Part shown: positions 1 through 9,518 of the stretch, piece by piece | Layout: the number at the start of each line of letters is the position of its first letter | Position numbering within the stretch: position 1 is the stretch's first letter | Assembly (NCBI GenBank): GCA_965262565.1 | Contig: CBDHFQ010000017.1 | Coordinates: 186,001 to 250,000, forward strand | Source of the DNA: CBDHFQ01 sp965262565 | Lineage (GTDB): Bacteria; Bacteroidota; Bacteroidia; J057 | Direction: 5' to 3' | DNA: 64,000 bases | Notes under the pieces: model-generated | What the model saw: the letters and a program-made list of their open reading frames with translations, nothing else | Told to the model about the DNA's origin: nothing | Database searches by the model: none | Made by a program: the position numbers and the translations under genes

Positions 1-1317
1 AATGATTCATCCCTTCAATTATTATTTTGTGATTGGAGTAAAGTATCTAGCCTTCAACCTCTTATAAATGCCCCTGATCTTAAAAGGATTTATTGTGATA
101 ATACCAAAGTTAGCGCGGAAGATGCTATGGCATTTATGCAATCAAGGCCTGAGGTACTAGTCATTTACGAATCAGCTATCCTTCAAAAATGGTGGGAAAG
201 GTTACCAGAATATTGGCGGACTATTTTTAAGAAATATGCTGATATTCCTCAAGAACCCAATAGAGAGGAATTACATGAGATTATTAATATTTCAGAAATT
301 GATATACAGAATAATTCCGAAATCATAAGCCTTGATCCATTAAGTAGCCTGATTAATTTAAGAAAGTTGAAATGCGACTTTACAAAAATTTACAGTCTTG
401 AACCTTTAAGATATTTGTTAAAATTAGAAGATATTTCGTTCACTTATACTCAAGTGGAAAATGTGGAGCCGATTTCCAAACTTCCTAATCTTAAACGCAT
501 AAATGCAAGCCATACTCTTTTAACAGATATTGCTCCATTACAAACATTAGGGAGCTTAGAATATATTAACCTGGACAATACGAATATTTTCGATATTACG
601 CCTCTCAAACAAATTGAAAATCTGCAATTTATATATGCTGATAATTCTAAAGTCACAGTAGAAAGCATAGGGCCTTTAATTTCAGATGCACTCATAGTAT
701 TCAGAACTAATGCTCTTCAAGCCTGGTGGAGTTCATTACCGGCACATTGGCAACAGGTTTTCCAGGAATATGTGCCTGTATCGGAAATCCCTACCAGAGA
801 GGAACTTCACCAGATTACTAGTCAGCGAATCCTCGAGATTAAAGGAGTATCTCAGATTAAAGATTTGACTCCTCTGCAACAGATCTTGGGACTCACTGAA
901 TTACATATTGAAAATACACCTATCCAAAATTTAGCTCCTATCAAGGATTTGACTCAATTAATTTCCTTAAAATGTATCCGAAGTCCTATTTCGGATCTTG
1001 AACCTATTAGTAATTTGAACAACCTCACTTATCTTAATATTGAAAATACTCCTGTATCAGACCTATCTTCTGTTTCAAGTCTGATTAATTTAATCTCTTT
1101 AAGATGTTCAGGTACTCAGATAAGGGATTTAAAAGCCTTAAAAAATCTATCTAAACTCGAGTCTTTAGATATTTCTATTACTGATGTCAAAAGCCTCAAT
1201 GATATCAATGATTTGACTAATTTAAAGAACCTCATCTGCTTTAATACCAGATTATCTTCAAGCAAAGTAGATAAATTTAAATCAAAGCATCCTCAGGTGG
1301 AAGTAGTTTACTATTAA
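1..1317 (+). CDS. Leucine-rich-repeat protein with two Trp-rich modules (5' end outside window)
   Basis: The frame is already open at base 1, so the ATG at 127 is unlikely to be the true start and the gene is partial. The visible part is built of short bacterial leucine-rich repeats of the internalin/LRR_4 kind (L..L..L..L.L..T.I.DL.PL). They are interrupted twice by the same module, with a WW pair, LP..W, an IF or VF pair and REELH, at about 178-290 and 718-820. The unit '[WW module + LRRs]' is therefore itself repeated. LRR proteins bind other proteins. No signal peptide or enzymatic motif is visible in this part, so partner and location are unknown. The next gene starts 83 bases downstream on the same strand. 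Confidence 0.85.
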   Translation, partial: NDSSLQLLFCDWSKVSSLQPLINAPDLKRIYCDNTKVSAEDAMAFMQSRPEVLVIYESAILQKWWERLPEYWRTIFKKYADIPQEPNREELHEIINISEIDIQNNSEIISLDPLSSLINLRKLKCDFTKIYSLEPLRYLLKLEDISFTYTQVENVEPISKLPNLKRINASHTLLTDIAPLQTLGSLEYINLDNTNIFDITPLKQIENLQFIYADNSKVTVESIGPLISDALIVFRTNALQAWWSSLPAHWQQVFQEYVPVSEIPTREELHQITSQRILEIKGVSQIKDLTPLQQILGLTELHIENTPIQNLAPIKDLTQLISLKCIRSPISDLEPISNLNNLTYLNIENTPVSDLSSVSSLINLISLRCSGTQIRDLKALKNLSKLESLDISITDVKSLNDINDLTNLKNLICFNTRLSSSKVDKFKSKHPQVEVVYY

Positions 1318-1400
1318 CACTATATGAAATATTACTAATAAAATAAAGTTTAATTTTAGAATATTATTGATTTATCTTTATCCATAAATACATAAGGTAA

Positions 1401-2417
1401 ATGGATAAAGGTGGAAATCAAAAAATTAAAGCCCGCGTTGGCTCTCGCACAACAATTGTCCCCGTTATTAAGAGAGCAGGGATCGTTTTAGGAGTGACAT
1501 TTCTCGGAGGATTAGCATTGTATCTAGGTATTTCCCCTACAACTGAAAATAATGCTGAAGATGACACTTTCCTTGTTGTTCCTTCTCAACCAGAAAACCA
1601 ATCTTCTGGAAATAGTAAGATGGAATCCGAACTCAATTCAGGCAATCAAACTGCCTCTGAAGGTCATATATCAGATCTAAAAAATTCCCTGGGAAATTTG
1701 CCAAAACGAATGAGTGAATCACCTGAAGAGAATTCGACTTTGAGAAATACTTCTGTTAACATCAAAACAACCTCATCTTCAGATAATACATCTACAACCA
1801 CTACCGCTGTTACTAATACAACTTCAGAAAAGAATACCAGCTCGAACATAGCTTCCGCTGTTAGTTGGTCCAATTCTACAGTGAACATCTCTGCTGATGC
1901 AGGAAATATATTATGGGCCACTTCCCTTGAAAAATTCACCTCCCATTATGAAATAGAACGAAGTGTCGATGGGAAATCCTTTGAAAAGATTGGTAAGGTG
2001 TTAGCAAAAAACCAACAGATCTCTTCTTCCCTAAACCAATATCAATTTGAAGATAAAGAATTGGGGTTATCTCAGATGCCAAGAGTGTATTATAGGATAA
2101 AGCACATAGGATTAGATGGAAGTGAAAGATTGAGTGAACCAATGGCCTATGACATGAATCTTAATTTGGGATTGTATGCAAAAATATTGGAATCAAATGA
2201 AGAAATACTAAAAATAAGACTCGCTTCCGATAAAGGTACCCATATGAATATCCAAATATTAGATCCTGCGGGCAATATAATTACCAAAACATCCTTAGAT
2301 ACGAATATTGATCCAAGAGAAACCAGCCTGAACCTCCCAAAGGTGGCTAAAGGGGATTATTTTTTGTTTCTCTCAGATGGAAAACACCAAATCATGGAAC
2401 CTTTTCAGGTAGAATAG
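1401..2417 (+). CDS. Membrane-anchored hypothetical protein with Ser/Thr-rich linker
   Basis: 338 residues. After a basic N-terminus there is one hydrophobic segment at about residues 23-46 (VIKRAGIVLGVTFLGGLALY), fitting a signal anchor. A long low-complexity Ser/Thr/Asn/Glu linker follows (about 50-155). The C-terminal half has the look of the beta-sandwich modules that Bacteroidota place before sorting tails (ILWAT, YEIERSVDGKSFEKIGKV), ending in a strand-rich segment with GDYFLFLSDGK. No catalytic motif is seen. It may be co-transcribed with the upstream LRR gene. It is probably an envelope protein; function is unknown. Confidence 0.75.
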   Translation: MDKGGNQKIKARVGSRTTIVPVIKRAGIVLGVTFLGGLALYLGISPTTENNAEDDTFLVVPSQPENQSSGNSKMESELNSGNQTASEGHISDLKNSLGNLPKRMSESPEENSTLRNTSVNIKTTSSSDNTSTTTTAVTNTTSEKNTSSNIASAVSWSNSTVNISADAGNILWATSLEKFTSHYEIERSVDGKSFEKIGKVLAKNQQISSSLNQYQFEDKELGLSQMPRVYYRIKHIGLDGSERLSEPMAYDMNLNLGLYAKILESNEEILKIRLASDKGTHMNIQILDPAGNIITKTSLDTNIDPRETSLNLPKVAKGDYFLFLSDGKHQIMEPFQVE

Positions 2418-2448
2418 CATAGTTACTGGTTAAAGAGAAAAACGGCTG

Positions 2449-5217
2449 TTAGTTTGGGGACAGTTTTTCTTCCAAATATTTGGCTGTGTAAGAGCTATTG
2501 TCCTTAATAAGATCTTCGGGTAAGCCTTGGAAAATGACGTTCCCTCCTTCATCCCCCCCCTCTGGACCCATATCTATGATCCAATCTGCTGCCTTAATCA
2601 CATCCAGGTTGTGTTCGACGATGATTACCGTATTTCCTCTTTCCACTAATTGATTCAGGGCTATTAGTAATTTATTGATATCATCAAAGTGAAGCCCCGT
2701 TGTAGGTTCATCAAATATATAGAGTGTCCCAGTAGCTTGAGAGGTGCCCTGCGCCAAAAAAGAGGCTAATTTCATTCGTTGAGCCTCACCCCCGGAAAGT
2801 GTGCTTGTACTTTGTCCCATTCTTAAATATCCAAGTCCTACTCGTTGGAGTACATCTAACTTTTGCTGAATCTTTTTTATGTTAACAAAAAACTGGGCGG
2901 CCTCATTGATGGTCATATTAAGAATGTCATCAATATTTTTTCCCTTATACTGAACCTCTAAAATATGCTTCTTGAACCTCTTCCCGTTACAAGTTTCGCA
3001 AATGAGCTTTACATCGGGAAGGAACTGCATTTCCACTGTTACAAAGCCTTCCCCCTTACAAGTATCACAACGCCCACCATCGATATTAAATGAAAAATTG
3101 CTCGGTTTTAGGTTCTTAATTTTTGCGATTTGTTGGTTAGAGAATAGTTCACGGATATGATCATAGGCTTTCAGGTAAGTAGCGGGATTAGATCTGGCAC
3201 TTCTACCGATAGGACGTTGATCTACCATTTCTATGTGCTTAATATGGTCGAGATCACCAGTCAATTCTTCAAAAAATCCCCCTTTTTCTGAAGCCTCCCC
3301 TATATTTTTGCTCAATGCAGGATAAAGGATCTTTTGAATAAGGGTTGATTTTCCAGAACCGCTCACTCCTGTGACTACGGTCATGGCATGGATAGGAATC
3401 TGCACATCTACTCCTTTCAAATTATGCATTCTGGCACCTTTCAATTGTATCCAGGAAGCTGGTTTTCTTCTGCTTTCGGGTACACTAATTTCTTTTTCAC
3501 CCGACAGGTACTGGCTGGTTAAGGTGGGTTGCGTTAATAGCTTCTGAAAATCACCATTAAATACGATGGTTCCACCAAGTTCTCCTGCTCCAGGTCCCAG
3601 ATCTATAATCTGATCTGCTTTTCTCATGAAAGCTTCATCATGTTCGACAACAATGACTGTATTCCCCTGATCTCTCAGCGATTCGAGGATATTGACTAAT
3701 CTGTCTGTATCTCTGGCATGCAATCCTATACTTGGCTCATCTAATATATACATAGCGCCTACCAAACCACTTCCCAAAGAGGTAGCAAGTCGGATACGCT
3801 GCATTTCTCCACCTGATAACGTATTGATTTTTCTATTCAGGGTCAAATAGTTAACCCCTACTTCATTTAAATAAAACAGACGAGAACTTATTTCCCTAAT
3901 TAATCGCTCTCCTACCTTTTTCTGATAATCGTCTAAGGTCAGTGAAGATATGGTTTCTGCTAATTCATCCAATTGCATAAACATAAAATCACTGATGCTG
4001 TAGGAACCTACTTTCACGTAATTAGCATCCTTTCTTAACCTACTCCCCTTACAATCAGGGCATTTCGTATATCCTCTATACCTGGCCAGCATTACGCGAT
4101 ATTGAATCTTATGTGTTTTGCTACTAAGATAATTAAAGAAAGAATATATGCCCGAGGCACCATTTACTCCATCCCAAAGCAAATCTTTCTGTGCTTGAGT
4201 GAGATGGTAGTATGGACGGTGAATGGGAAAATCTACTTCAGAAGCTATCTGGATAAATTCGTCCAAATATTGACTCATGACTTCTCCTCTCCAGGGAGCA
4301 ACAGCACCTTCATAAATGGACTTACTTTTATCAGGAATGACCAGTTCCTCGTCTATCCCCAATATTCTCCCAAAGCCTTCACAAACCGGGCAGGCGCCAT
4401 AGGGATTATTAAAACTGAATAAATTAACGGAGGGCAGCTCAAACTCCATTCCATCTGCTTCGAACTTTTCCGAAAAATGTACAATTTGTTCTCCATTGAT
4501 TTCCAAATTACAAGTCCCCAATCCTTCCTGATATGCCGTTTGTATACTATCTCCCAATCGTCCTCTTAAATTATCGATATCCTCTTTCCGAATGACCAAA
4601 CGATCTACCAAGACTGTAAAACTATCTTTCTTCGGTAACTTTTTTTTGTTCAATACGTCTTCAATAAAGTCCAGTTCATGGTTATCCCATATTCTGGTAA
4701 AGCCTTTTTGAAGTGTAAGAGACAATTCAGCCCTGTAGCCTTTGCTCCTGACCCTTATTTCCGAAAGAATATTCACTTTTGTTCCTTCCTCCAAAGCTAA
4801 AACATAGTTTACAACGTCGCTTATTGAATCACGTGTGACTAGTTTTCCAGACGAAGGGGAATACGTTTTCCCAGCCCTCGCAAATAGCAACTTAAAAAAA
4901 TCGTAAATTTCAGTAACTGTTCCTACCGTAGATCTGGGATTAGAAGTACTCACCTTTTGCTGAATCGCCATAGCAGGTGCAATCCCTTGAATATAATCTA
5001 CTTCCGGCTTCTCCATACGTTCCAGAAACTGCCTGGCATAGGAACTTAGGCTTTCTACATACCTTCGTTGGCCTTCAGCATATAAGGTGTCAAAAGCAAG
5101 GGATGACTTCCCCGAACCACTTACTCCGGTTATGACAACTAATTTGTTTCTGGGAATTTTTACAGAAACATTTTTGAGATTGTTAACTCTGGCATTCTTT
5201 ATGTAGATACTACTCAT
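2449..5217 (-). CDS. uvrA: Excinuclease ABC subunit A
   Basis: 922 residues, full length for UvrA, the damage-recognition ATPase of nucleotide excision repair, which loads UvrB on damaged DNA. There are two ABC ATPase halves: Walker A GVSGSGKSS near residue 32 and GVSGSGKST near 620, each with an LSGG signature (LSGGEMQR, LSGGEAQR). Zinc-finger cysteine pairs are intact (CPVC...CPDC in the first half, CDTC...CETC in the second). The protein begins with the typical IYIKNARVNNLKN. The gene is transcribed alone, convergent with the 1401-2417 gene and divergent from the sigma factor gene. Confidence 0.97.
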   Translation of the reverse strand: MSSIYIKNARVNNLKNVSVKIPRNKLVVITGVSGSGKSSLAFDTLYAEGQRRYVESLSSYARQFLERMEKPEVDYIQGIAPAMAIQQKVSTSNPRSTVGTVTEIYDFFKLLFARAGKTYSPSSGKLVTRDSISDVVNYVLALEEGTKVNILSEIRVRSKGYRAELSLTLQKGFTRIWDNHELDFIEDVLNKKKLPKKDSFTVLVDRLVIRKEDIDNLRGRLGDSIQTAYQEGLGTCNLEINGEQIVHFSEKFEADGMEFELPSVNLFSFNNPYGACPVCEGFGRILGIDEELVIPDKSKSIYEGAVAPWRGEVMSQYLDEFIQIASEVDFPIHRPYYHLTQAQKDLLWDGVNGASGIYSFFNYLSSKTHKIQYRVMLARYRGYTKCPDCKGSRLRKDANYVKVGSYSISDFMFMQLDELAETISSLTLDDYQKKVGERLIREISSRLFYLNEVGVNYLTLNRKINTLSGGEMQRIRLATSLGSGLVGAMYILDEPSIGLHARDTDRLVNILESLRDQGNTVIVVEHDEAFMRKADQIIDLGPGAGELGGTIVFNGDFQKLLTQPTLTSQYLSGEKEISVPESRRKPASWIQLKGARMHNLKGVDVQIPIHAMTVVTGVSGSGKSTLIQKILYPALSKNIGEASEKGGFFEELTGDLDHIKHIEMVDQRPIGRSARSNPATYLKAYDHIRELFSNQQIAKIKNLKPSNFSFNIDGGRCDTCKGEGFVTVEMQFLPDVKLICETCNGKRFKKHILEVQYKGKNIDDILNMTINEAAQFFVNIKKIQQKLDVLQRVGLGYLRMGQSTSTLSGGEAQRMKLASFLAQGTSQATGTLYIFDEPTTGLHFDDINKLLIALNQLVERGNTVIIVEHNLDVIKAADWIIDMGPEGGDEGGNVIFQGLPEDLIKDNSSYTAKYLEEKLSPN

Positions 5218-5431
5218 GTTAGATAATTATACAGTTTAAGTAGAATTATCGACCATTAACAGGGCTAAAACGTACAAACACCCTTTTTGGTTCAGGATTT
5301 ACGCTTAAAAAGCCCTGCGTTCTTTATCAGCAAATGCTGAATCAGAAGATTAAACTAAACTTTTTTTAACTGGCTTAAACTTTCATGTAAGAGCATGAAG
5401 CACTTTTAATACCACATTAACCATATAGGTC

Positions 5432-6043
5432 ATGGAGAAGGCGCTTATTAATAAGACAAACGACAAAGATTTAATTAAAGGTTTTTTAGCAGGGAACGAC
5501 GCATGTTTTAACATTTTACTTTCCAGATATAAGTCAAAAGTTTACACTACCATTTACTTGATTGTCAAGGATCGCTATGTAGCGGAGGATCTATTTCAGG
5601 ATGTAATGATCAAAGTTGTACGAATGATCAGATCCGGGAAATATAATGAGGAAGGAAAATTCTTGCCCTGGGTGATCCGTATTGCTCGAAATTTAGCCAT
5701 TGATCATTTTCGTAAGATTCAACGTAATCCTCTTCAGAGAGAGAACGAAGAATTTGATATATTTAACTCTGTACAACGTGCTGAAGGAAGTTCTGAGGAA
5801 CGGATAATAAGAGACGAAAATGCACGTTACATAAGAGAGCTTATTCAACAACTCCCCGACAAACAGAGAGAGGTACTCATTATGAGAAGTTATGCAGATC
5901 TTTCATTCAAAGAAATTGCTGCTTTGACTAATGTGAGTATTAATACTGCTCTGGGTAGAATGCGATATGCGCTCTTAAACTTGAAGAAATTGGCACAAGA
6001 GTCAGAGTTATCTAACAGTTATGAAAAGATCGTTCACGAATGA
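5432..6043 (+). CDS. ECF-type RNA polymerase sigma factor
   Basis: 203 residues. Region 2 lies at about residues 23-92 (RYKSKVYTTIYLIVKDRYVAEDLFQDVMIKV, with the -10 recognition helix FLPWVIRIARNLAIDHFR). Region 4 lies at about 130-185 (LIQQLPDKQREVLIMRSYADLSFKEIA, then a helix-turn-helix NVSINTALGRMRYAL). The DLFQDV motif is typical of the ECF group. The following gene overlaps it by 23 bases and encodes a membrane protein with an anti-sigma layout, so the pair is probably a sigma/anti-sigma switch. The inducing signal cannot be read from the sequence. Confidence 0.93.
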   Translation: MEKALINKTNDKDLIKGFLAGNDACFNILLSRYKSKVYTTIYLIVKDRYVAEDLFQDVMIKVVRMIRSGKYNEEGKFLPWVIRIARNLAIDHFRKIQRNPLQRENEEFDIFNSVQRAEGSSEERIIRDENARYIRELIQQLPDKQREVLIMRSYADLSFKEIAALTNVSINTALGRMRYALLNLKKLAQESELSNSYEKIVHE

Positions 6044-6551
6044 AGACATAATCCGATTTTTATATAATGAAATGCCCGATGAAGAGGCTGAGCAATTTTT
6101 AGATGCTGTATGTGTGGATGAAAAGCTTTGGGAAAGATATGAGTACTATCAAAATATTGTAGATATCATTCCTAAAGAAGTGTTAACACCTTCATCTGAA
6201 TCTGTTGATTCTGTAATGACTTATGTTGCCTCTACGAATTCGGTAAAGCAAACTTTCCGAACTCGAAGAGGTATTTCTATATTATGGTTTAACAAAATTG
6301 TTAGTTTAAACGCTTTCCTTTTATTAATGGTGAGTGCTGTAGTTACATCTATCATTGGATTCTCCATTTACAAAAATATTCAATCTCCTACTATTGATTC
6401 TGCAATTACACATCAACATCAATTAGCAGAAGAAGAGAAATTATCAGATTCCATTTCACACTCCAAAGCACATTCAACCTCAACCGAAAAGGACCTTCCC
6501 AAAAATATGGTTCCTTTTAACCGAAAAACATCAGAAGAAACCAGAAAGTAA
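6021..6551 (+). CDS. Putative anti-sigma factor, single-pass membrane protein
   Basis: 176 residues. The N-terminal cytoplasmic part (FTNEDIIRFLYNEMPDEEAEQF) resembles the short helical sigma-binding domain of Bacteroidota anti-sigma proteins. One membrane helix lies at about residues 97-118 (LNAFLLLMVSAVVTSIIGFS), followed by a short periplasmic tail rich in Ser/His/Lys. The start codon lies inside the sigma factor gene (23-base overlap), which suggests translational coupling. It lacks a zinc-binding HxxxCxxC motif, so if it is an anti-sigma it is not of the ZAS type. Assignment rests on layout and position rather than a strong motif. Confidence 0.7.
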   Translation: MKRSFTNEDIIRFLYNEMPDEEAEQFLDAVCVDEKLWERYEYYQNIVDIIPKEVLTPSSESVDSVMTYVASTNSVKQTFRTRRGISILWFNKIVSLNAFLLLMVSAVVTSIIGFSIYKNIQSPTIDSAITHQHQLAEEEKLSDSISHSKAHSTSTEKDLPKNMVPFNRKTSEETRK

Positions 6552-6572
6552 CGAGTACTTTCTGGCTTTTCT
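6541..6572 (+). terminator. Rho-independent terminator of the sigma/anti-sigma operon
   Basis: Perfect 10-bp stem CCAGAAAGTA (6541-6550) and TACTTTCTGG (6556-6565) with a 5-base loop, followed by CTTTTCTC. The stop codon of the anti-sigma gene (6549-6551) lies inside the hairpin. Confidence 0.75.
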
Positions 6573-6625
6573 CTATGCTATATTTATTTCCCCGCTATCA
6601 ATCTCATTCTCCATTATTTTACATT

Positions 6626-7072
6626 CTATTTTTTCGAGGCTACTACTATTCCCTTAATGGTCAACTGGTGATAGCCTTCCTCTGTATTACTTTTTACTGT
6701 AATACTTTTAGAAAAATATCCCAGAGTTTTAGCCTCGTATTTAGCATTTATAGCTGCTTTTTCGCCTACACCAACCGCTTCTTTAGGATAAGTTGTTACG
6801 GTACAGCCACATGAAGTCTTTACTTCCTTAATGATTAAAGGAATTTGCCCCGTATTTTCGAACTCAAAAGTAACCTCCGCAGGTTCACCGATGGGAATTT
6901 CTCCAAAATCAAATACTTCCTTTTCAAAACTGATGTTAGCTGTCTCAGTTGTATTTTCGGAAGACAATCTTTGGCTAACTTCTACCCTCGCCGTTTTCTG
7001 AGCAATACTTGAACTTACATTAATAAGAAATATGATGATTACGAATACATATGAAGTTTTCATTGTTACCAA
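6626..7072 (-). CDS. DUF1573 domain protein, exported
   Basis: 148 residues with an N-terminal signal peptide (MVTMKTSYVFVIIIFLINVSSSIAQ). The mature part matches DUF1573: ISFEKEVFDFGEIPIGEPAEVTFEFENTG, then PLIIKEVKTSCGCTVTTYPK and GEKAAINAKYEAKTLGYFSKSITVKSN. These are ASH/MSP-like immunoglobulin-fold domains common in the Bacteroidota periplasm, and no enzymatic role is known. It is convergent with the anti-sigma gene and divergent from the histidine kinase. Confidence 0.88.
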   Translation of the reverse strand: MVTMKTSYVFVIIIFLINVSSSIAQKTARVEVSQRLSSENTTETANISFEKEVFDFGEIPIGEPAEVTFEFENTGQIPLIIKEVKTSCGCTVTTYPKEAVGVGEKAAINAKYEAKTLGYFSKSITVKSNTEEGYHQLTIKGIVVASKK

Positions 7073-7234
7073 TTATTTTAATGAAGTAAAACATGTAATG
7101 AAGTTCAACTTGCAAGTAGAAACCGTGTTAAAGGTAGATATTCCACACAGATCTAGATGTTAATAGGGATTCAATAATTGTTAACGAGTTGTTAATGCAG
7201 GAATTTTATTCCTAAATCTCATTATCATTGAATC

Positions 7235-8527
7235 ATGAATAATAAATGGCTAAAGGGCGTTATGTTATTAGGACTTGTCGCTATCATCGGAGTCCTTATT
7301 ATTCAATTTCAATGGTTGAGTCAGGCATTTGATATAGAAAAAAGAAAATTCGGTGAGAAAGTTCATATCGCCTTACTAGAAGTAGTCGATCTACTTTACC
7401 AAAATAAAGGTCAAAGCTTACCTTCTGCGAATCCTGTAAAACAAATTTCTGAAGATTATTATATCGTAGATATTAATAATGAATTCAGCGCTCCCTTACT
7501 GGAACATTATATGATGAGTACTTTCGATAAATACCATGTTTCAATGGATTTTGAATATGCTATTTACGACTGCGAAACCGACAACATGATCTATGGAAAT
7601 TATGTATCCCATGATCAGCAGAAAAGAAAAGTGCCTTCTTCTTATTTCCCTAAGTCAGATAACCTCGTGTACTACTTTGCTATCAGATTTCCCAATAAGC
7701 AGCATCTTATGGGAGGGCCGTTACTTCCCTGGACCATTCTTTCTATTATCCTATTTATTGTATTAGTGATATACGTATACTCCGTTTTTGTCCTACTCCA
7801 ACAAAAAAGATACTCCGCCCTCCAAAAAGATTTTATTAACAACATGACCCACGAATTTAAAACTCCACTCTCATCCATCCTCATAGCAGCACACTATTTA
7901 CAAAACCATTGGCACAACCATCATCAGGAAAAAAGAAAAAAATACATTCAGCTAGTGATAGAGCAAGCACATAAACTAAACCATCATATTGAAGAAATTC
8001 TTTCCATCGCCAAAACAGAAACCCATTCCTCCAGGCTTCACATAACTCATATCAATTTATGCAATACCATTAAGGAGGTGAGTGCGCAAATGTCCTTAAC
8101 TTATCCGCACATCCAGATTCACTCGGATTTCCAGACTCCCAAAATATATGTAATGGCGGATGAGACCCATTTATTCAGTATTCTTCACAATCTTCTGGAA
8201 AACTCAGTCAAATACTGTCGAACGAATCCATGCATCGATATACTGGTACGAACTCATGAAAAGGAAATTCTTCTATCCATCAAGGACAATGGCATTGGCA
8301 TATCTCCCAGGCACCAAAAACGAATATTTGACAAATTTTACAGAATCCCTGATAAAGGCGAATCCATGAAAAAGGGATTTGGGTTGGGATTGTTTTATAT
8401 CAAACATATATGTGATCGCCTGGGTTGGCGCATATCGCTTAACAGTAAAGAAGGAGAAGGTACTTGTATCACTCTACATATCCCCAAAATGATAGCGTAT
8501 GAAGAAAATATTGTTGGTAGAAGATGA
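7235..8527 (+). CDS. Sensor histidine kinase
   Basis: 430 residues. There are two membrane helices (about residues 8-29 and 165-189) flanking an extracytoplasmic sensor region of roughly 135 residues with no recognised fold. The HisKA box NNMTHEFKTPL has the phospho-accepting His at residue 206. The ATPase domain follows, with N box (HNLLENSVKYC), G1 (DNGIGIS), F box (FDKFYR) and G2 (GFGLGL). It overlaps the response-regulator gene by 29 bases, so the two form one co-translated system. The signal is unknown. Confidence 0.95.
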   Translation: MNNKWLKGVMLLGLVAIIGVLIIQFQWLSQAFDIEKRKFGEKVHIALLEVVDLLYQNKGQSLPSANPVKQISEDYYIVDINNEFSAPLLEHYMMSTFDKYHVSMDFEYAIYDCETDNMIYGNYVSHDQQKRKVPSSYFPKSDNLVYYFAIRFPNKQHLMGGPLLPWTILSIILFIVLVIYVYSVFVLLQQKRYSALQKDFINNMTHEFKTPLSSILIAAHYLQNHWHNHHQEKRKKYIQLVIEQAHKLNHHIEEILSIAKTETHSSRLHITHINLCNTIKEVSAQMSLTYPHIQIHSDFQTPKIYVMADETHLFSILHNLLENSVKYCRTNPCIDILVRTHEKEILLSIKDNGIGISPRHQKRIFDKFYRIPDKGESMKKGFGLGLFYIKHICDRLGWRISLNSKEGEGTCITLHIPKMIAYEENIVGRR

Positions 8528-9188
8528 TGAAACCTTAGCCTACCTTACGGCAGATTATCTGGAAATGAATGGGTATGTAGCGATTCATTGTAAAGATGGG
8601 ATTACTGCCTTAGAGACATTTCAAGAAGATAGCCCTGACCTATGTATTCTGGATATTATGATTCCTGCTATGAATGGGTTTGACCTGGCCCAACAAATCC
8701 GACAGTTGAATCATGAAGTGCCTATTATATTTCTCTCTGCCAAATCATTAAAAGAAGATCGCATTAAAGGACTGAGAATAGGAGCGGATGATTATTTGGT
8801 AAAACCTTTTAGCATGGAAGAACTCCTTCTTAAAATAAAGATATTTCTCCACCGATCGAAAAAAGCATCTATGAGCCCTACGCAGATGTACACCATAGGA
8901 GAGTTACAATTTGATTACGAAAATTATATTCTCAAAGTAAGGGATAAGACACGAACATTGACTGAAAAAGAAGCCTCCTTATTGAAACTCTTTTTAGAAC
9001 ATCAGAACTGCGTCCTAAAAAGATCATTTATTCTACAACACATATGGGGTGAGGATGATTATTTTATGGGAAGAAGTCTGGATGTATTTATTTCACGCTT
9101 AAGAAAAATGCTCCGAGAAGAAGTCAGTTGTAACATAGAAAATTTACATGGAATCGGATTTCGTTTTTCAGTGAAAAAACAGCCTTAG
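8499..9188 (+). CDS. OmpR-family response regulator
   Basis: 229 residues. The receiver domain has acidic residues near the start (VEDDE), the phospho-acceptor Asp52 (CILDIMIP) and Lys102 (LVKPFS). The C-terminal winged helix is of the OmpR/PhoB kind (YTIGELQFDYENYIL, LTEKEASLLKLFLEH, GRSLDVFISRLRKML). It starts within the kinase gene and is its evident partner. Targets are unknown. Its 3' end lies only 3 bases from the end of the convergent DUF952 gene. Confidence 0.95.
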   Translation: MKKILLVEDDETLAYLTADYLEMNGYVAIHCKDGITALETFQEDSPDLCILDIMIPAMNGFDLAQQIRQLNHEVPIIFLSAKSLKEDRIKGLRIGADDYLVKPFSMEELLLKIKIFLHRSKKASMSPTQMYTIGELQFDYENYILKVRDKTRTLTEKEASLLKLFLEHQNCVLKRSFILQHIWGEDDYFMGRSLDVFISRLRKMLREEVSCNIENLHGIGFRFSVKKQP

Positions 9189-9191
9189 GAA

Positions 9192-9518
9192 TTATTTAAT
9201 CCACACCCACGTATCCTCTTTATTTTTTTTCAGCATGTAAGTAGTATCTATGACCTCCAAAGGAACATGTCCATAAATATGTGGGAATAATTTCCCCTCT
9301 CTAGCGGCTACTGCTTCCCATTTAACTTTATCCTTCATTTTTTTGTCTATTATTGCCAGCACAATTAACTCGCGTTCAGTTGGAAAATGAATATTAGCTG
9401 TAGGAATAACTTCTTCCTCTACCGAACAGTGTATCATCTTCTCGGTATTATCATATTTATAAATGCCAATATCTAAAGCTGTTAACCACTTTTCTGATGA
9501 AGTCAAATGATATATCAT
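9192..9518 (-). CDS. DUF952 family protein
   Basis: 108 residues. It matches the DUF952 pattern: it begins MIYHLTSSEKWLTAL, then MIHCSVEEEVIPTA, ELIVLAIIDKK, VKWEAV and the hallmark FPHIYGHVPLEVI. This small family often lies near cell-wall or sugar genes and has no defined biochemistry. It overlaps the upstream nucleotidyltransferase gene by 4 bases (ATGA), so the two are translationally coupled. Confidence 0.85.
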   Translation of the reverse strand: MIYHLTSSEKWLTALDIGIYKYDNTEKMIHCSVEEEVIPTANIHFPTERELIVLAIIDKKMKDKVKWEAVAAREGKLFPHIYGHVPLEVIDTTYMLKKNKEDTWVWIK

